Shown: piece after piece, positions 48,683 through 60,293 of the stretch
Layout of the letters: each line of letters opens with the position of its first letter
Position numbering within the stretch: position 1 is the stretch's first letter
Origin: Ceratotherium simum simum
Taxonomy: Eukaryota > Chordata > Mammalia > Perissodactyla > Rhinocerotidae
Reading direction: 5' to 3'
Length of the DNA stretch: 64,000 bases
NCBI RefSeq assembly: GCF_000283155.1
Contig: NW_004454225.1
Location: 3,595,550 to 3,659,549, forward strand
Program-made: the position numbers and the translations under genes
Notes under the pieces: generated by a model
What the model saw: only the letters and a program-made list of their open reading frames with translations
The model's database searches: none
Told to the model about the DNA's origin: nothing

Positions 48683-51600
48683 TGTTATTATTATTGAGTT
48701 TTGAGAGTACTTTATATATTTTAGGCAAATTGTTTATTAGATATATAATTTGCAAATGTTTTCTTCTAGTCTGTGGCTTATCTTTCTATTCTTTTAGCAG
48801 TGTCTTTAGAAGAACAGAAGATTTTAATTTTGATGAATTCCAATGGGTCAATTTTTTTCTCTTATGGGTCATGATTTGGGTGTTATATTTGAGATATCTT
48901 GGCCTAATCCGTGGTCACAAAGATTTTCTCCTATGTTTTCTTCTAGAAGTTTTATGGTTTTAGGTTTTACACTTAGGTCTATGATCAATTTTGAGTTACT
49001 TTTTGTATATGCTGAGAGATAGGAATTGAAGTCTATTGTTTTCTATATGAATATCTAATTATTCGAGGACCATTTATTGGAAAGACTATATTTCCTCCAC
49101 TGAATCGTATTTTCACCTTTGTCTAAAATCAATTAACAATATATAGGTCTATATCTAGATTCTATTCTGTTCCATCTATCTTGATATCAACAATCTCATA
49201 CTGTCTTGATTACTGTCCAACTTTGCTTTTTTCAAAATTGTTTGGCTATTCTAGGTCCTTGGCGTTTCCATATGAACTTTAGAAATAGCATATTGATTTC
49301 AACAACAATATTTACTGGAATTTTTGTTGCAATTACACTGAATATATAGATCGATTTGAGAGTGGAATTGACATCTTAACAATGTTAAATCTTCTGATCC
49401 ATGACCATGGAATATCTCTTCATTTATTTAGATCTTGTTTAATTTCTCTCAGCAATGTTTTATAGTTTGTAGTGTACAATCTTGCACACCTCTTTTGTCG
49501 GATTTTCCTCTAAGTATTTCATATTTTTGATGCTATTATAAATGGTATTTTTAAAACTTTCAATTCCCAATTTTTCATTGCTTTTATATAGAAATATAAT
49601 TGATTTTTTAATATTTATTTTTTAGAGTGGTTTTAGCTTCACAGCAAATAGAATTGATTTTTATATATTGATCTTGTTGTCCTTCAAACTTACTATACTC
49701 TGGTAGCTCTTTGGATGATCTCATAGGATTTTATATACAATCATGTTGTCTGCAAATAAAGACAATTTTACTTCTCCCTTTCCAATTGGTTTCCTTTTAC
49801 TTCTCTTTCTTGACTTAGTTCACTGTCTAAAACTTCCAGTACAAGGTTGTATAGAAGGGATGAGGGCAAACATCCTTACCTTATTCCTCAATTTAGGGGG
49901 AAAGCATTCAGTATTTTACCATTGAGTACATTGTTAGCTCTAGGTTTTTCATAGATGCCCTTCATTAGGTTGAGGATGTTCCCAGCTAGATTTAGTTTGC
50001 TCAGAGTTTTTTTCAGAAACAGATGTTGATTTTTTCTAATGTTTTTTATGCATCTATTGAGATAATTGTATAGTTTTTCTTTTTTAGTCTGTTAATATGG
50101 TGAATTATATTGTTTGATTTTTGAATGTTGAACCAACTTTGCATTTCTGAGGATAAACTCCTTTGGTAATGATGTATTGTCCTTTTCTTTTTTTTTTTTT
50201 TAAGTGGTGGAACTATATTTTATTTTGGTATCTGTTTTTCTAAGTTATATACATGAGTATCATATACAATACAGTTATTTTATTATACAGTAAAAAGTTA
50301 AGCTGCAATGCACAACACTGTTAATATTACTATAGGTTGCCACATGGTGAATTAGGATATAAAGTAAGGATCCCCCACTTTTTAATTCCTGAATTTGCTT
50401 ATCTATGCCTTCTCCCCCCCACCCTTTTTTTTTAATGAGGTAACATTGGTTTATAACATTATATAAATTTCAGGTGTACATCATTATATTTCTATTTCTG
50501 TGTATACTACATCATGTTCACCACCCAAAGACTAATTACCAGACTAATTACCATATCCATGGGCCCTGTCACCCCTTTTGCCCTCCTTCCTCCCACCTTC
50601 CCATCTGAAACCACTAGTCTAATCTCTCTCTCTATGTGTATTATCCTTTTTATATGTTGTTGGTTTCACTTTGATAAGATTTCATTACTAATATTTGTAT
50701 CTGTGTTTATGAAGGATGTTTATCTGTAGTTTTCTTATGTTATCTTTGTCTGGTTTTGGTATCAGATAATGTTGCCCTAATAGAATGAGTTGGGAAATAA
50801 TCCCTCTTATTTTTCTAGAAGAGTTTGTGTAGAATTGATATTATTTCTTCTTAAAAGTTTGATAGACTCCACTAGTGAAGCCATATGGGCCTGAAGTTTT
50901 CTTCGTAGGAAAGTTAAATAAATTCAATGTTTTTAATAGATATACGGTTATTCAGGTTATATATTTCTTCTTGCATGAGCTTTGGTACTTTGTTTCCTTT
51001 AAAGATTTTTTCGATTTTGTCTGTGTTGTCAAATTTACTGGCATAGCATTGTTCATAATATTTCCTTACTATCATTTTAGTATCTATAGCATCTGCATCA
51101 ATGTCACCTTTATCATTCTTGATATTGATCATCTGTGTCTTATTTCTTTTTTCCTGATCTTTTCTGGCTAGAGGATTATACATTTTGTTGATCTCACAAA
51201 GCCAGCTTTTGGTTTTATTGGTTTTGTTCTATTGCTTTTCTGTTTTGTTTCATTTATTTCCACTCTGATCTTTTTTATTTTATTTCTTGTTCTTACTATG
51301 GGTTTATTTGCTTTTCTATTTCTAGTTTCTTAAGGTAGAAACTGAGGTCATTGATTTGAGACTTTTCTTATTTTCTAAAATAGGTATTTAACTGCTATGA
51401 ATTTCCCTCTCTGTACTGCTTTAGCTGCATCCTACGAATTTTGATACTTTTATCATTTTTATTCAGTTCTCATTTTATTCACTTTCCTTTTGATTTTTTT
51501 TTCACCCATATGTTATTTAAAGGTGTGTTGTTTAGTTTCCAAATATTTGGGTATTTTCCAGGGATCTTTCTGTTACTGACTTCTAATTTAATTCCACTGT

Positions 51601-51760
51601 AGTCAAAGAACATACTTGAAATGACTTGAATCTTTTAAAGTTTACTGAGGCTTGTTTTATAGTCGAGAATAAGGTCTGTCTTGGTAAATGTTTCATGTGT
51701 TTGTGAAACTAAGGCATTCCTCAGTTTTAACCATCCATAGTTTTTGTAATTATTATTTAG
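48683..51760 (-). mobile_element. LINE-1 ORF2 body, antisense, with a nested LINE-1 tail
   Basis: It continues the preceding antisense LINE-1 into reverse-transcriptase and endonuclease-proximal regions (GGATTTTCCTCTAAGTATTTC, CTGGGATTTATCTC-like and ATTTCCCTCTCTGTACTGC phrases). Between about 50,190 and 50,690 a different LINE-1 3' end (TTATAACATTATATAAATTTCAGGTG) is inserted in the same orientation. Confidence 0.8.
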
Positions 51761-53960
51761 TTATAGTAACATGAGGATGTTAGAAATTATTGTCTTGATT
51801 CAAAAGATGTCTATTTGATGTCTTCAAGCTCCTCAAGGGCAGGCTCTGTGTCCTGTTTACCTTCTATTCCCTCAGCATTATTCTTGGCCCCAAATGGAAG
51901 CTCACCAGACACTGGTTGGATGAATTGATGACACTTAGAAGATGTCAGGCTGTGTTCTTGTTTTGGATTCAGAAAATGTGCTTATTGTGTTATGTGACAA
52001 GACTGAGTCTTACACCTTTGTGTTTTTATGTCCCTACAGGACTTTGCATAAAGTTTGGGACATTGTAGGTGTTCAGACGGTGTTGATGGCATGAATGGAA
52101 CTGAAGAGATACCTACAGAGGTGCTGCCTGTGACTGGTGGGGGTTGAAAGCGACCCTGAAGCAAGTGATAAACTACTCTGGCATAGGTTGGAGAGGTTGT
52201 CTTGTCATAAAGCCCCCTAAGACATGATGTCACACATAGCCACCACTCTCCTTGTGAAAGGGAGGGGCTGTGAACTGGACTTCCAGATTCAGCTGGGCTC
52301 TAGTGCCCTTCTCAGGCTTGGTCCTGGAGCCTGAGGGGAGGTGAGCAGGCTGCCTTGACACTGATATTGTCAAAGGATACTCTACAAATCATTAACGTCA
52401 TCAGGGTTGGCACATTTGGTAAGCAAGCTCAAAAGGCTGCCCTCAGTAAACCACCCAAGCAGGTGAAAATTATGTTTATGACTCCTAGCCTACCTTTTCT
52501 GTATCCTTTCCTACTTGGCATCCCCTTCTCCCCTCTTCTCCTCTCCCTCAGGACTCATTTTCTCTCCTTTCCTCCACTAAACCTCCTCTCAGAAAAAGCC
52601 TAATAACTTCACTCATACCAAGTTATAAATGACTAACAAAGCTTACTGTTGAATACATTGCTAGCAGTGTTACCAGAGAAGGTGATTCAGAAGGAAGGTG
52701 CTGTAGTGTCCTGCAGAGAGGTGAAGTGAGCCAAGGCCTGAAAATGACCCACTGGATTTGATGACCTAGGAGTATATTGGTGATTTTGGTGAGAGAGATT
52801 TCATAGGTTGACAGGTACAGAGACAGACTGAAGTGGGTTGTGGAGTGAGGGAGAGGTGGAGAGGAGTGAAAACATCCATGGTAGACAGCTCTCCCAAGGA
52901 GAGTTGTCTGAAGGGTAAGGGATAATTAAGACAGTAGCTGGAGAAGGGATTTGAGTTCAAGGGAGAAGGCTTTTTTTTTTTTTTAATGGAAGAGACAAGC
53001 AATGTGTTTAAATGCTGATGGGAAGGAGCCAGAAGAGAAGGAAAGGCTGAATACACAAGTGAGAGAGGGGCCCCTCAAGCACCCAGGTTGTGAGAAGACC
53101 AGATGGAATGGAGGGCAGGAGTGGGGCTAGCCTCAGAGTGGGGAGGGAAGCCCCCTCCCCTGAAGAGGAAATGGCCGGTGAAAGCAGAAAAGGGATGGAT
53201 TTGGTGGCAGAAAGTCAAGGGAACTCTCATCTGATGGTGCCTGTGTTCTTTGCCGAAATTGAGGAAGGCAGAGATGGGGTTGGAGCTTTAAAGAGAGATT
53301 CTGAAATAGTCCCTGTGGAGGATGGGAAGCTGACTTGGGAAATGGAGGCTTGGTGGGCCACACTGAGGGTCCAGCTCACATTGGAGACCTTGACTTAACA
53401 ACGGTGTCAGTTTGTGTGGAATTCTGACAGTGATGGGGGGATTCCAGACACAGAGGGTATTTTGAAGAGGCTAGGGAATCTCCCCCAATACTCCCAAAAT
53501 TATTCCAAAAGTGCTGAATAACACAGAAAAAACTTTAAAATATTAGCAGTTTTAAATCATGATTATTTACTATTATAATTAGCCACCTACACCTGGGGAC
53601 ATTTTACACCAAATGTTCAATAGAACTATATCTTTTTCCTTAATCCTATCCCAACCGTCTCTTCCCATCCTGATTCCCTGGACTCTACCTCTCTAGCTCT
53701 GAGGGTATTGAAACCATCTTTTGTTTGGGGCTCTGAGGTCTTGGGAGAAATTCCTGAGCATTTTCCAAGCTTCTAGTGCTATCCCACTCCATCCTGAGTC
53801 TGACCTCCAGCAGGCCACCCCCGGGCTTAGCCCTGCCAGTGAGGTCCTTGCCATTACCCCAGCCACCTCTGGCCCCTTGGGATCCCTTCAAGCCACGGGG
53901 TAGAGGAACACCAGGGTCCTGGGCCCATGTGATGCACTGACTGTGGCCCATCTTCTCTTC
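51761..53960. other. Low-repeat stretch before the unknown gene
   Basis: A weak L2-like piece lies at about 51,820-51,940. The remainder is unassigned. Open frames at 53,090-53,398 and 52,766-53,056 lack any family motif or paired splice sites. A 5' exon of the next gene could be here but none is supported. Confidence 0.4.
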
Positions 53961-53967
53961 TTAGAAA

Positions 53968-55392
53968 ATGGTGTTTGGTCTATGCTGCCAGAGAGAGAGG
54001 TAAAGTGTGGTTGGACCCTGTTACCATGCCTGGAATGATCAGAAAGGGGGACCCCTACTTGGGCCCAAGAGGCAGGGAAAATAGGGTTTTCTATTCCCCT
54101 TTCCATGACTGTTACGGTGTGTCTGGGTCTCAGGGTTGGGATGGAGGGCCTGGTCCTGGCAGGTGGGACATGCCTGTGTGTGTGTGTAGGCAGGTAGCCA
54201 CTATCCTGGTAGTGCCAAGACGCTCTGCTTGTCCCGAGGGAGGGGGTCCCAGAAGAGGAGGTTGGGTCATGGGATATTAATTCTAATCTGGTTGTGGGAT
54301 CTGTCACTCCAGAGTAGAGAGGGCTTTGGAGGGCTGCGGGGGAAGAGCTAATACAGTGCTGAATGAGCAACTAACCTGGACCCATGTAAACACATAAAGG
54401 AGGAAAGGAGACAGGAGGGGATCAGGGGGTCCTTGTGTGCTCCAGGCTCCCAGTCTGGCTTTTGAAGTAGGCAGACACACAGTCATGCCAGCCAGTCAGC
54501 AGAGAGCCCAGGCTGAGTCCTGTTACAGCTGACGAATTTATTCATCCACAGTGTTGATTGGACACGCCCTGGTGGAGTAGGTCCTGGGGCTCAGATTGGG
54601 GAGGAAAGCCAGGACCACCAGTGAGGGCACGGGAGACCCCAGCCTCCCACTCAGCTCTGCTTTCCTTCCAGGCTCTACAAGACCCTGTATGTAGTACAGA
54701 TCTCCCTTCTTGCAGGTAAGGGCCTGGGTGCTGGAGTGAGTTGGGGATGAAACTGGTTCTCCCCTCAGAGCTACCCCAGTCTCTAGGTGCCACCAGGGCT
54801 CCCAGAGGCCCCCTCCTGAGGTTGCCATGTACCTAGCTCCCCAGGGGCTCCACTCTGCTCAGAGCCAAAGCTGGCCTTCTTTCTCCCTTCCTTCCCTCTG
54901 AACCTTCGTAGTGAACCTGGGATTTGAACCCATGTCTAACTCTAAAACGCATACTTCCTCCCACCAAAAAACCCCCCACAAACAAACCACAAAACCCACA
55001 TAATCTAATAACGTCCTACAGTAGTGATCTTCAAATTTTTGCTTGCATACATTTGGAAAAACTATATGTCCCCTCACACATTTTAAGTTAATACCTAATA
55101 TCTTTCATCACAAGCTTAAATAGTTTAAAAGGATATGATTTCTGGAATATTATAAATATTGGTGTTTAAAAATAATTACATCACTCTTTTCAATGGTTTA
55201 ACAAGACTTTCTTCACCTTCCTGCAGGAGTGGTGTACTACTATTTTCATGGGTCTGTGGGGAAAACAGCCCCTGACCATGAGATTGCTGGGGAATCATCA
55301 CAGGTAGGGACCTCTGTCAGGGCCTAGAGGCTGGGACAGTCTCACTGTAGCCTGAATAGGGGTCATGCTCCTTGACCTCATATGGTCAACCA

Positions 55393-55434
<42 letters not shown>

Positions 55435-58400
55435 TGAGGGTTCTGGGGAAATTCCCTGAGGAATCTGGTAAATTTGTATTTCTGGCAAAGTGTCAAAACA
55501 GAGGACCACCCCTCATGGGCTGATTATGTGGTCACCTCAGAGCTCCATGACAGTGGCCTAGACTGCCTAGACTAAACCTGAAGGAACAGATGATCCCTAA
55601 TGCATGTGAATAGCCTTGGAATTTAGTTCTACACTCCTGTGTGAATGGGGTGGTGGTGAGCAGGACACCTGCCTGGTGTTGCATACCCTCTTTGATGTGT
55701 CAGGCGCAAGAACCTATGGCAGAAGCCCCTACTCCCAGCCCTTGGTCATGAGAAAACAAATGGATGCTGACTGGATGCCCACTGAGTGCCATGTGCTGTA
55801 TTAGGTGCTGCCCATCTGTTAGTCATTTAAATCTCACGGCAACCAGCAGCTCCCATTTTATAGATGAGGAAACAGGCTCCCAGAGGGACAGTGACTACAC
55901 CCAGGCTGCCCCAAGTGACAGGACAGAACAACATACCTGGTCTCTGGAGGCCTCCTGCTCTCCGTCCAGTGCTATTGGGAAGAGGAGATTCCTGTGGGGA
56001 CAAAGTTATCTGTGACCCAGCAACACTGAGAAGTGTGGGCTGCCCCTGTGGGAGTGACTGTTTGGAGGCTGGGGAGCCACTAAGAAGGTCCGTGTTGGGG
56101 GCCGGCCCCGTGGCGTAGCTGTTAAGTGCACGCGCTCTGCTGCTGGTGGCCAGGGTTCGGATCCTGGGCACGCACCGATGCACCGCTTGTCGGGCCATGC
56201 TGTGGCAGCGTCCCATATAAAGTGGAGGAAGATGGGCACAGATGTTAGCCCAGGGCCAGTCTTCCTCAGCAAAAAGAGGAGGATTGGCATGGATGTTAGC
56301 TCAGGACTGATCTTCCTTACAAAAAAAAAAAAAAAGGTCCGTGTTGGCAGGTGCCTTGAAGATCACTGAGTCCCACGCTGCTTCCTTTTTTTTATATTTA
56401 CCAGTCAAATTTCCATTTTATAAAGTTATACTCTCATCAAAGATATATGCATGTACATAATTTGATGAGTCCAAGTTTTAAGACTTGAAACAAAAAACTA
56501 GCTGCCTTTTGCCCCACCCCTCCTCACCCATGATTCCTGCAACCCAGGGGGGAATTTTTCCAGCTTCCAGCCTGTCCTGCTGTAGCCTTTGATTTTGCCT
56601 CTGTGTTTCTAAATAGAAAGCTTATCCTGCTTTGTCTTGATTTTTTAGATTTAAACATTATCCAATGAATTCCTACAATGGAACATAAGGATTTAGCTCT
56701 TTTTTTTTTCTTTTGTGAGGAAGATCAGCCCTGCGCTAACATCCATGCCAATCCTCCTCTTTTTGCTGAGGAAGACTGGCCCTGGGCTAACATCTGTGCC
56801 CATCTTCCTCCATTTTATATGGGACGCTGCCACAGCATGGCTTGAAGCGGTGCATCGGTGCGCGCCTGTGATCTGACCCCGGGCGGCCAGCGCACTTAAC
56901 CGCACTTAACCACTATGCCACGGGGCCGGCCCCAGGATTTAACTCTTGTAACAACGGTACACTTACTGCCACCTCCAATACACATTTCACCTCTCTCCAG
57001 TCTTCCAATAGTTATATCCTAGTTTTTGGTGTTGTCAATTTTTAAATCTGAGTAATGACATCTTCAATTGTTAAAATTTTTTGAGTATCATTTTTGCTGA
57101 TTTTTATAATTTTGGCTTTTAAATTTCCCTCCCCCACAGTAGGTGCTTTTTATTCAGTTTTTTAAAAAATTAAGGTATTATTTATATAGAGTAAAATTCA
57201 TCCTTTTCAGTGTATAGTACTGTGAGTTTTGATAAATGTATACAGTTGTGTAACCGCCACCACAACCAAGACACAGAACAGTTCCATCACTTCAAAAAAT
57301 TCCCTTGTACTCACTGTAGTCAACGCTTCCCCCACTCCCAGCCCCTGGCATCCAGTGAACAGTTTTCTGTTCCTATAGTTTTATCTTTGCAAGATTGTCA
57401 TATAAATGAAAACATCCACTATGTAGACTTTTGAGTCTGATTTCTTTCACTTAGCACAATGCATCTGAGATCCATCCAATTGTTGAGTGTAGTAGTAATT
57501 TGTTTATTCTTATTGCTGCATAGTTATCCATTGTATGGATGTACAATAGTTTTTCCATTCACCAGTTGAGACATTTGGATTGTTTCTAGTTTTTAGCAAT
57601 TATAAATGAAACTGTTATAAATATTCTTGTATAATTTTTGTATGAACATAGGTGTTCCTTTCACTTAGGTAAATATCTAGCAGTGGGATTGTTGGGTCAT
57701 GTGGTAAGTGTATGTTTAGTTTTGTAAAAAACTGTCAAACTTCTCCAAAGTGGCTGGTACCCATTTTGCATTCCCACCAGCAATGAAAGAGAGGTTCCAA
57801 TTGTTCCACATCCACTCTCACTTGCCTTTTTTTTTTTTTAGCTATTCTAGTGTAGTCATGTGTCACGTAACGACATTTCGATTAATGACCAACTGCATAC
57901 ATGACAGTGGTCCCATAAGAATAATACCATATAGCCCATGTGTGTAGTAGGCTATACCATCTAGTTTGTGTAAGTACACTCTATGATGTTCGCACAATGA
58001 CGAAATTGCCTAACGATGCATTTCTCAGAACGTATCCCCATCATTAAATGATGCATGGTTGTAGGTGTGTGTCATAATTTTTATTAGACCAATATTGAAG
58101 GTTTACATTTTAAAACAATGTAAATAGTATTCCTAGCTGAGTCATGTAGTATACCATGATTACTCTTCTTTGTGTATAATTTTGGTTTTGCCTCTTTGTT
58201 TAAATTTTAGTTTCCTCTGTATCTATAATTAATTCATCCAAGCTCTCTGCCAGAAATATAAATATCCTTGCAATACATTTAGACAAATTAGTTGATTTAT
58301 CAGTATGATTGATTTCATGGAAGCATCTCATGGAGCCCTCCATCCTCCTGTTTCCATCTGGATGGGATGCTCAGCTGTCCTGGGATCTCCCTTCACCGTT

Positions 58401-60293
58401 GTTCTGGGGACCACTTCACTTCTCTCATGTGTGGGAGCCCATGTTACTCTTTCATTTTGGTAGAGCATAACATCCAGTTGCTTCCTGAGGGCTAATCTTG
58501 AGATATTACATGTCTGAAAAGGTCTTAATTCATACTCGACTAAGAGTTTGGCTAGGTATAGAATTCTAGACTAGAAATAATTTTCTCACAGATTTTGAAG
58601 ATCTTCATTGTCTTCTGAAGACAGAACCTGTCTTCACAGGTTGGTGTTGAAAAGTTTGGTGAAAGTTGAATTCCTGAAACAGACGTTTTTCTTTGCATCT
58701 CTGGAAGATTTAGGTTCTTCTTTGTCCTCAAGTGTTCTGAAATTATTTATGCCATAGTCTGGGATGGGTTTCTTTCATCCATTGTCCTTGACACTTGGTG
58801 ATTCCTTCTCATCTGGAAACTCATTTGCCCTCATCTTTGGGAGATTGTCTTGATAAAAAAGCAATGTTTTTATTTGGTATCTCTCTCTGCCACTCCAGTC
58901 TCTGTTCCCTCTTTCAGAAAGATCTGTGATTTAGCGGCTGGAGCTCTTTATCTCTCTCTGTTCTTTCTGGGAAATATTTTTTTCAACTTTTATCTTCTAC
59001 ACTTTGAGATTTTTCATTCCCATTATCATATCATATTTTTGTTTTTCGCAAATTAGAGGTTGTTGTTTGAATATTTCTATGTTAGAGGCTATTCTTTTTT
59101 GTGTATGTGTGTGAGGAAGATCAGCCCTGAGCTAACATCTGCCAATCCTCCTGTTTTTTTTTTTAGCTGAGGAAGACTGGCCCTGGGCTAACATCCGTGC
59201 CCATCTTCCTCCACTTTATATGGGACGCCGCCACAGCATGGCTTGACAAGTGGTCTGTCGGTGTGTGCCCGGGATCCGAACCAGCGAACCCTGGGCCCCC
59301 GCAGCAGAGCACACGCACTTAACCACTTGCGCCACTGGGCCGGCCCCTGTTAGAGCCTATTCTTGTTTTATGACTGCAAAGTTTTATCTTTCTAAAGACA
59401 TAAATTACTGCTTGTTTGAAGTTTTCCTTAAATCTCTGGTAGTTTTACGTGTCTGCAGATGCAGGCATTGATGGTGGGCTAGTGCGTAGCTGAGCCCTTA
59501 GATGTCACCTCAGCCTTCCCTCCCTCCCTCCTCTCTCTCCTTGTCATGCAGCCCATAGGGGAGACCTTAAGGCCAGTGTGGGGGCTGATGGATAAGTGCT
59601 ACCCTGTGACCACTCAGGTGGGTAAGGGCTGGGGTCCCCTCTTGCCCTGGAGTGGGGTGGCTGTCCTGGGCACCCTTGGAAGGCACAGTGAGAGGACGGG
59701 CCAGCCAGGGAAAGACTCTCAGCCACTCACAGCTGTGTGTCACCTCTCCTGTTTCCCTCTGTAGAGACGCAGAGTTAAGAGCGGGAAGAAGCAAGCCTCT
59801 GAGGTAAGTGAGGCCTCCCCTGGAAGGGCCCAGGGCTGGGGCTGTCTCCTGTCAGAGCTCCATGAGACCCAGGGACACCTCAGCTCATGGCAGCGAGTCC
59901 CAGAGATAGTGGCAGCGCCCCCCCCCAGGAAACTCGCAACTGTACCACAGCTGGAGCTGAGAAGGGAAGGACATCCCTGTATAGAACTGTATAGGTCTTT
60001 AAAAGCAAAGAACTGTATAGTTCTTTGCTTTTATAGTCCAAGTTTGGAGCACAGGGGGAGGGAGGAGGCGTGCTGAGGGCCTTTCTGCCTATATTCTGCA
60101 ATCTTGTTCCTCCCTGCGTGTCATGACCCCCAAGGCCACGGGAAGACTGAATGATGCTGTCACCAAGGAGGAGACTGACATCTTGTCTCAGGATGAGGGG
60201 GAGGTGAGGTCCCCAGGGGAGGAAGCAGCCAGCTCCATTCCTGCTGGGAAGGAGGTGGCTGAGGAGGAAGAGGTGGCAGGGACCCCAAGCTGA
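53968..60293 (+). CDS. Unrecognised small single-pass membrane protein, multi-exon gene
   Basis: Function unknown; I do not recognise the family. Exons with AG/GT borders are 53,965-53,999 (ATG at 53,968 in AAAATGG), 54,672-54,715, 55,227-55,303, 59,552-59,617, 59,765-59,803 and 60,135-60,296. Each junction keeps one frame without a stop, giving 138 aa ending at TGA 60,291-60,293. The N-terminus MVFGLCCQRERRLYK is basic with a Cys pair that could be lipidated. TLYVVQISLLAGVVYYYF (about residues 15-32) is a membrane segment. Then come a Pro/Trp stretch (RPVWGLMDKCYP), a basic patch (RRRVKSGKKQ) and a Glu-rich tail (GKEVAEEEEVAG). Most acceptors have long pyrimidine tracts; the exon 6 acceptor (CCCCCAAG) is weaker. 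Exon 1 also has an acceptor (TCTTCTCTTCTTAG), so an upstream untranslated exon is likely. It lies between NDUFA6 and CYP2D. Confidence 0.75.
54905..54965 (+). repeat. Short MIR fragment
   Basis: GTGAACCTGGGATTTGAACCCATGTC is the end of the MIR core; it lies in an intron of the unrecognised gene. Confidence 0.5.
55397..55430. repeat. (TG)n microsatellite
   Basis: Seventeen or so TG units in the long intron between 55,303 and 59,552. Confidence 0.95.
55765..55960 (+). repeat. MIR SINE
   Basis: CCACTGAGTGCCATGTGCTGTATTAGG...CATTTTATAGATGAGGAAACAGGC...CAGTGACTACACCCAGGC is MIR. Confidence 0.8.
56085..56347 (+). mobile_element. ERE SINE with 14-bp target duplication
   Basis: The plus-strand ERE at 56,099-56,333 is flanked by AAGGTCCGTGTTGG at 56,085-56,098 and 56,334-56,347. 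Confidence 0.97.
56385..57850 (-). mobile_element. LINE-1 3' end, antisense, split by an ERE
   Basis: TTCACTTAGCACAATGCATCTGAG, TCTAGCAGTGGGATTGTTGGGTC and CATTTTGCATTCCCACCAGC are antisense 3'UTR and ORF2 C-terminal phrases. Confidence 0.8.
56688..56947 (-). mobile_element. ERE SINE with 14-bp target duplication
   Basis: The minus-strand ERE at 56,702-56,933 is flanked by AGGATTTAGCTCTT (56,688-56,701) and AGGATTTAACTCTT (56,934-56,947). Near its head CGCACTTAAC is repeated in tandem. Confidence 0.95.
57855..58060. mobile_element. Non-autonomous DNA-transposon-like element
   Basis: The left end GTCATGTGTCACGTAACGAC and the right end, read inverted (AACCATGCATCATTTAATGA), resemble imperfect inverted repeats. 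The interior (AAGTACACTCTATGATGTTCGCACAATGACG) is a repeat I recognise from mammalian genomes but cannot name. It looks internally deleted. Confidence 0.55.
58061..59080. other. Repeat-rich intron stretch, LINE-like
   Basis: T-rich relics, probably antisense LINE-1 or HAL1. No exon with paired splice sites was seen. Confidence 0.35.
59081..59364 (-). mobile_element. ERE SINE with 16-bp target duplication
   Basis: The minus-strand ERE at 59,097-59,348 is flanked by GTTAGAGGCTATTCTT (59,081-59,096) and GTTAGAGCCTATTCTT (59,349-59,364). Confidence 0.95.

Noticed and set aside
53090..53398. 102-codon plus-strand frame as a candidate first exon of the new gene
   Set aside because: No donor in the needed phase could be paired with the 53,965 acceptor, and the composition looks like old repeat.
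54537..54828. Minus-strand AATAAA with a 96-codon frame, as if a gene ended here
   Set aside because: The frame overlaps exon 54,672-54,715 of the plus-strand gene and has no paired splice sites or known motif.
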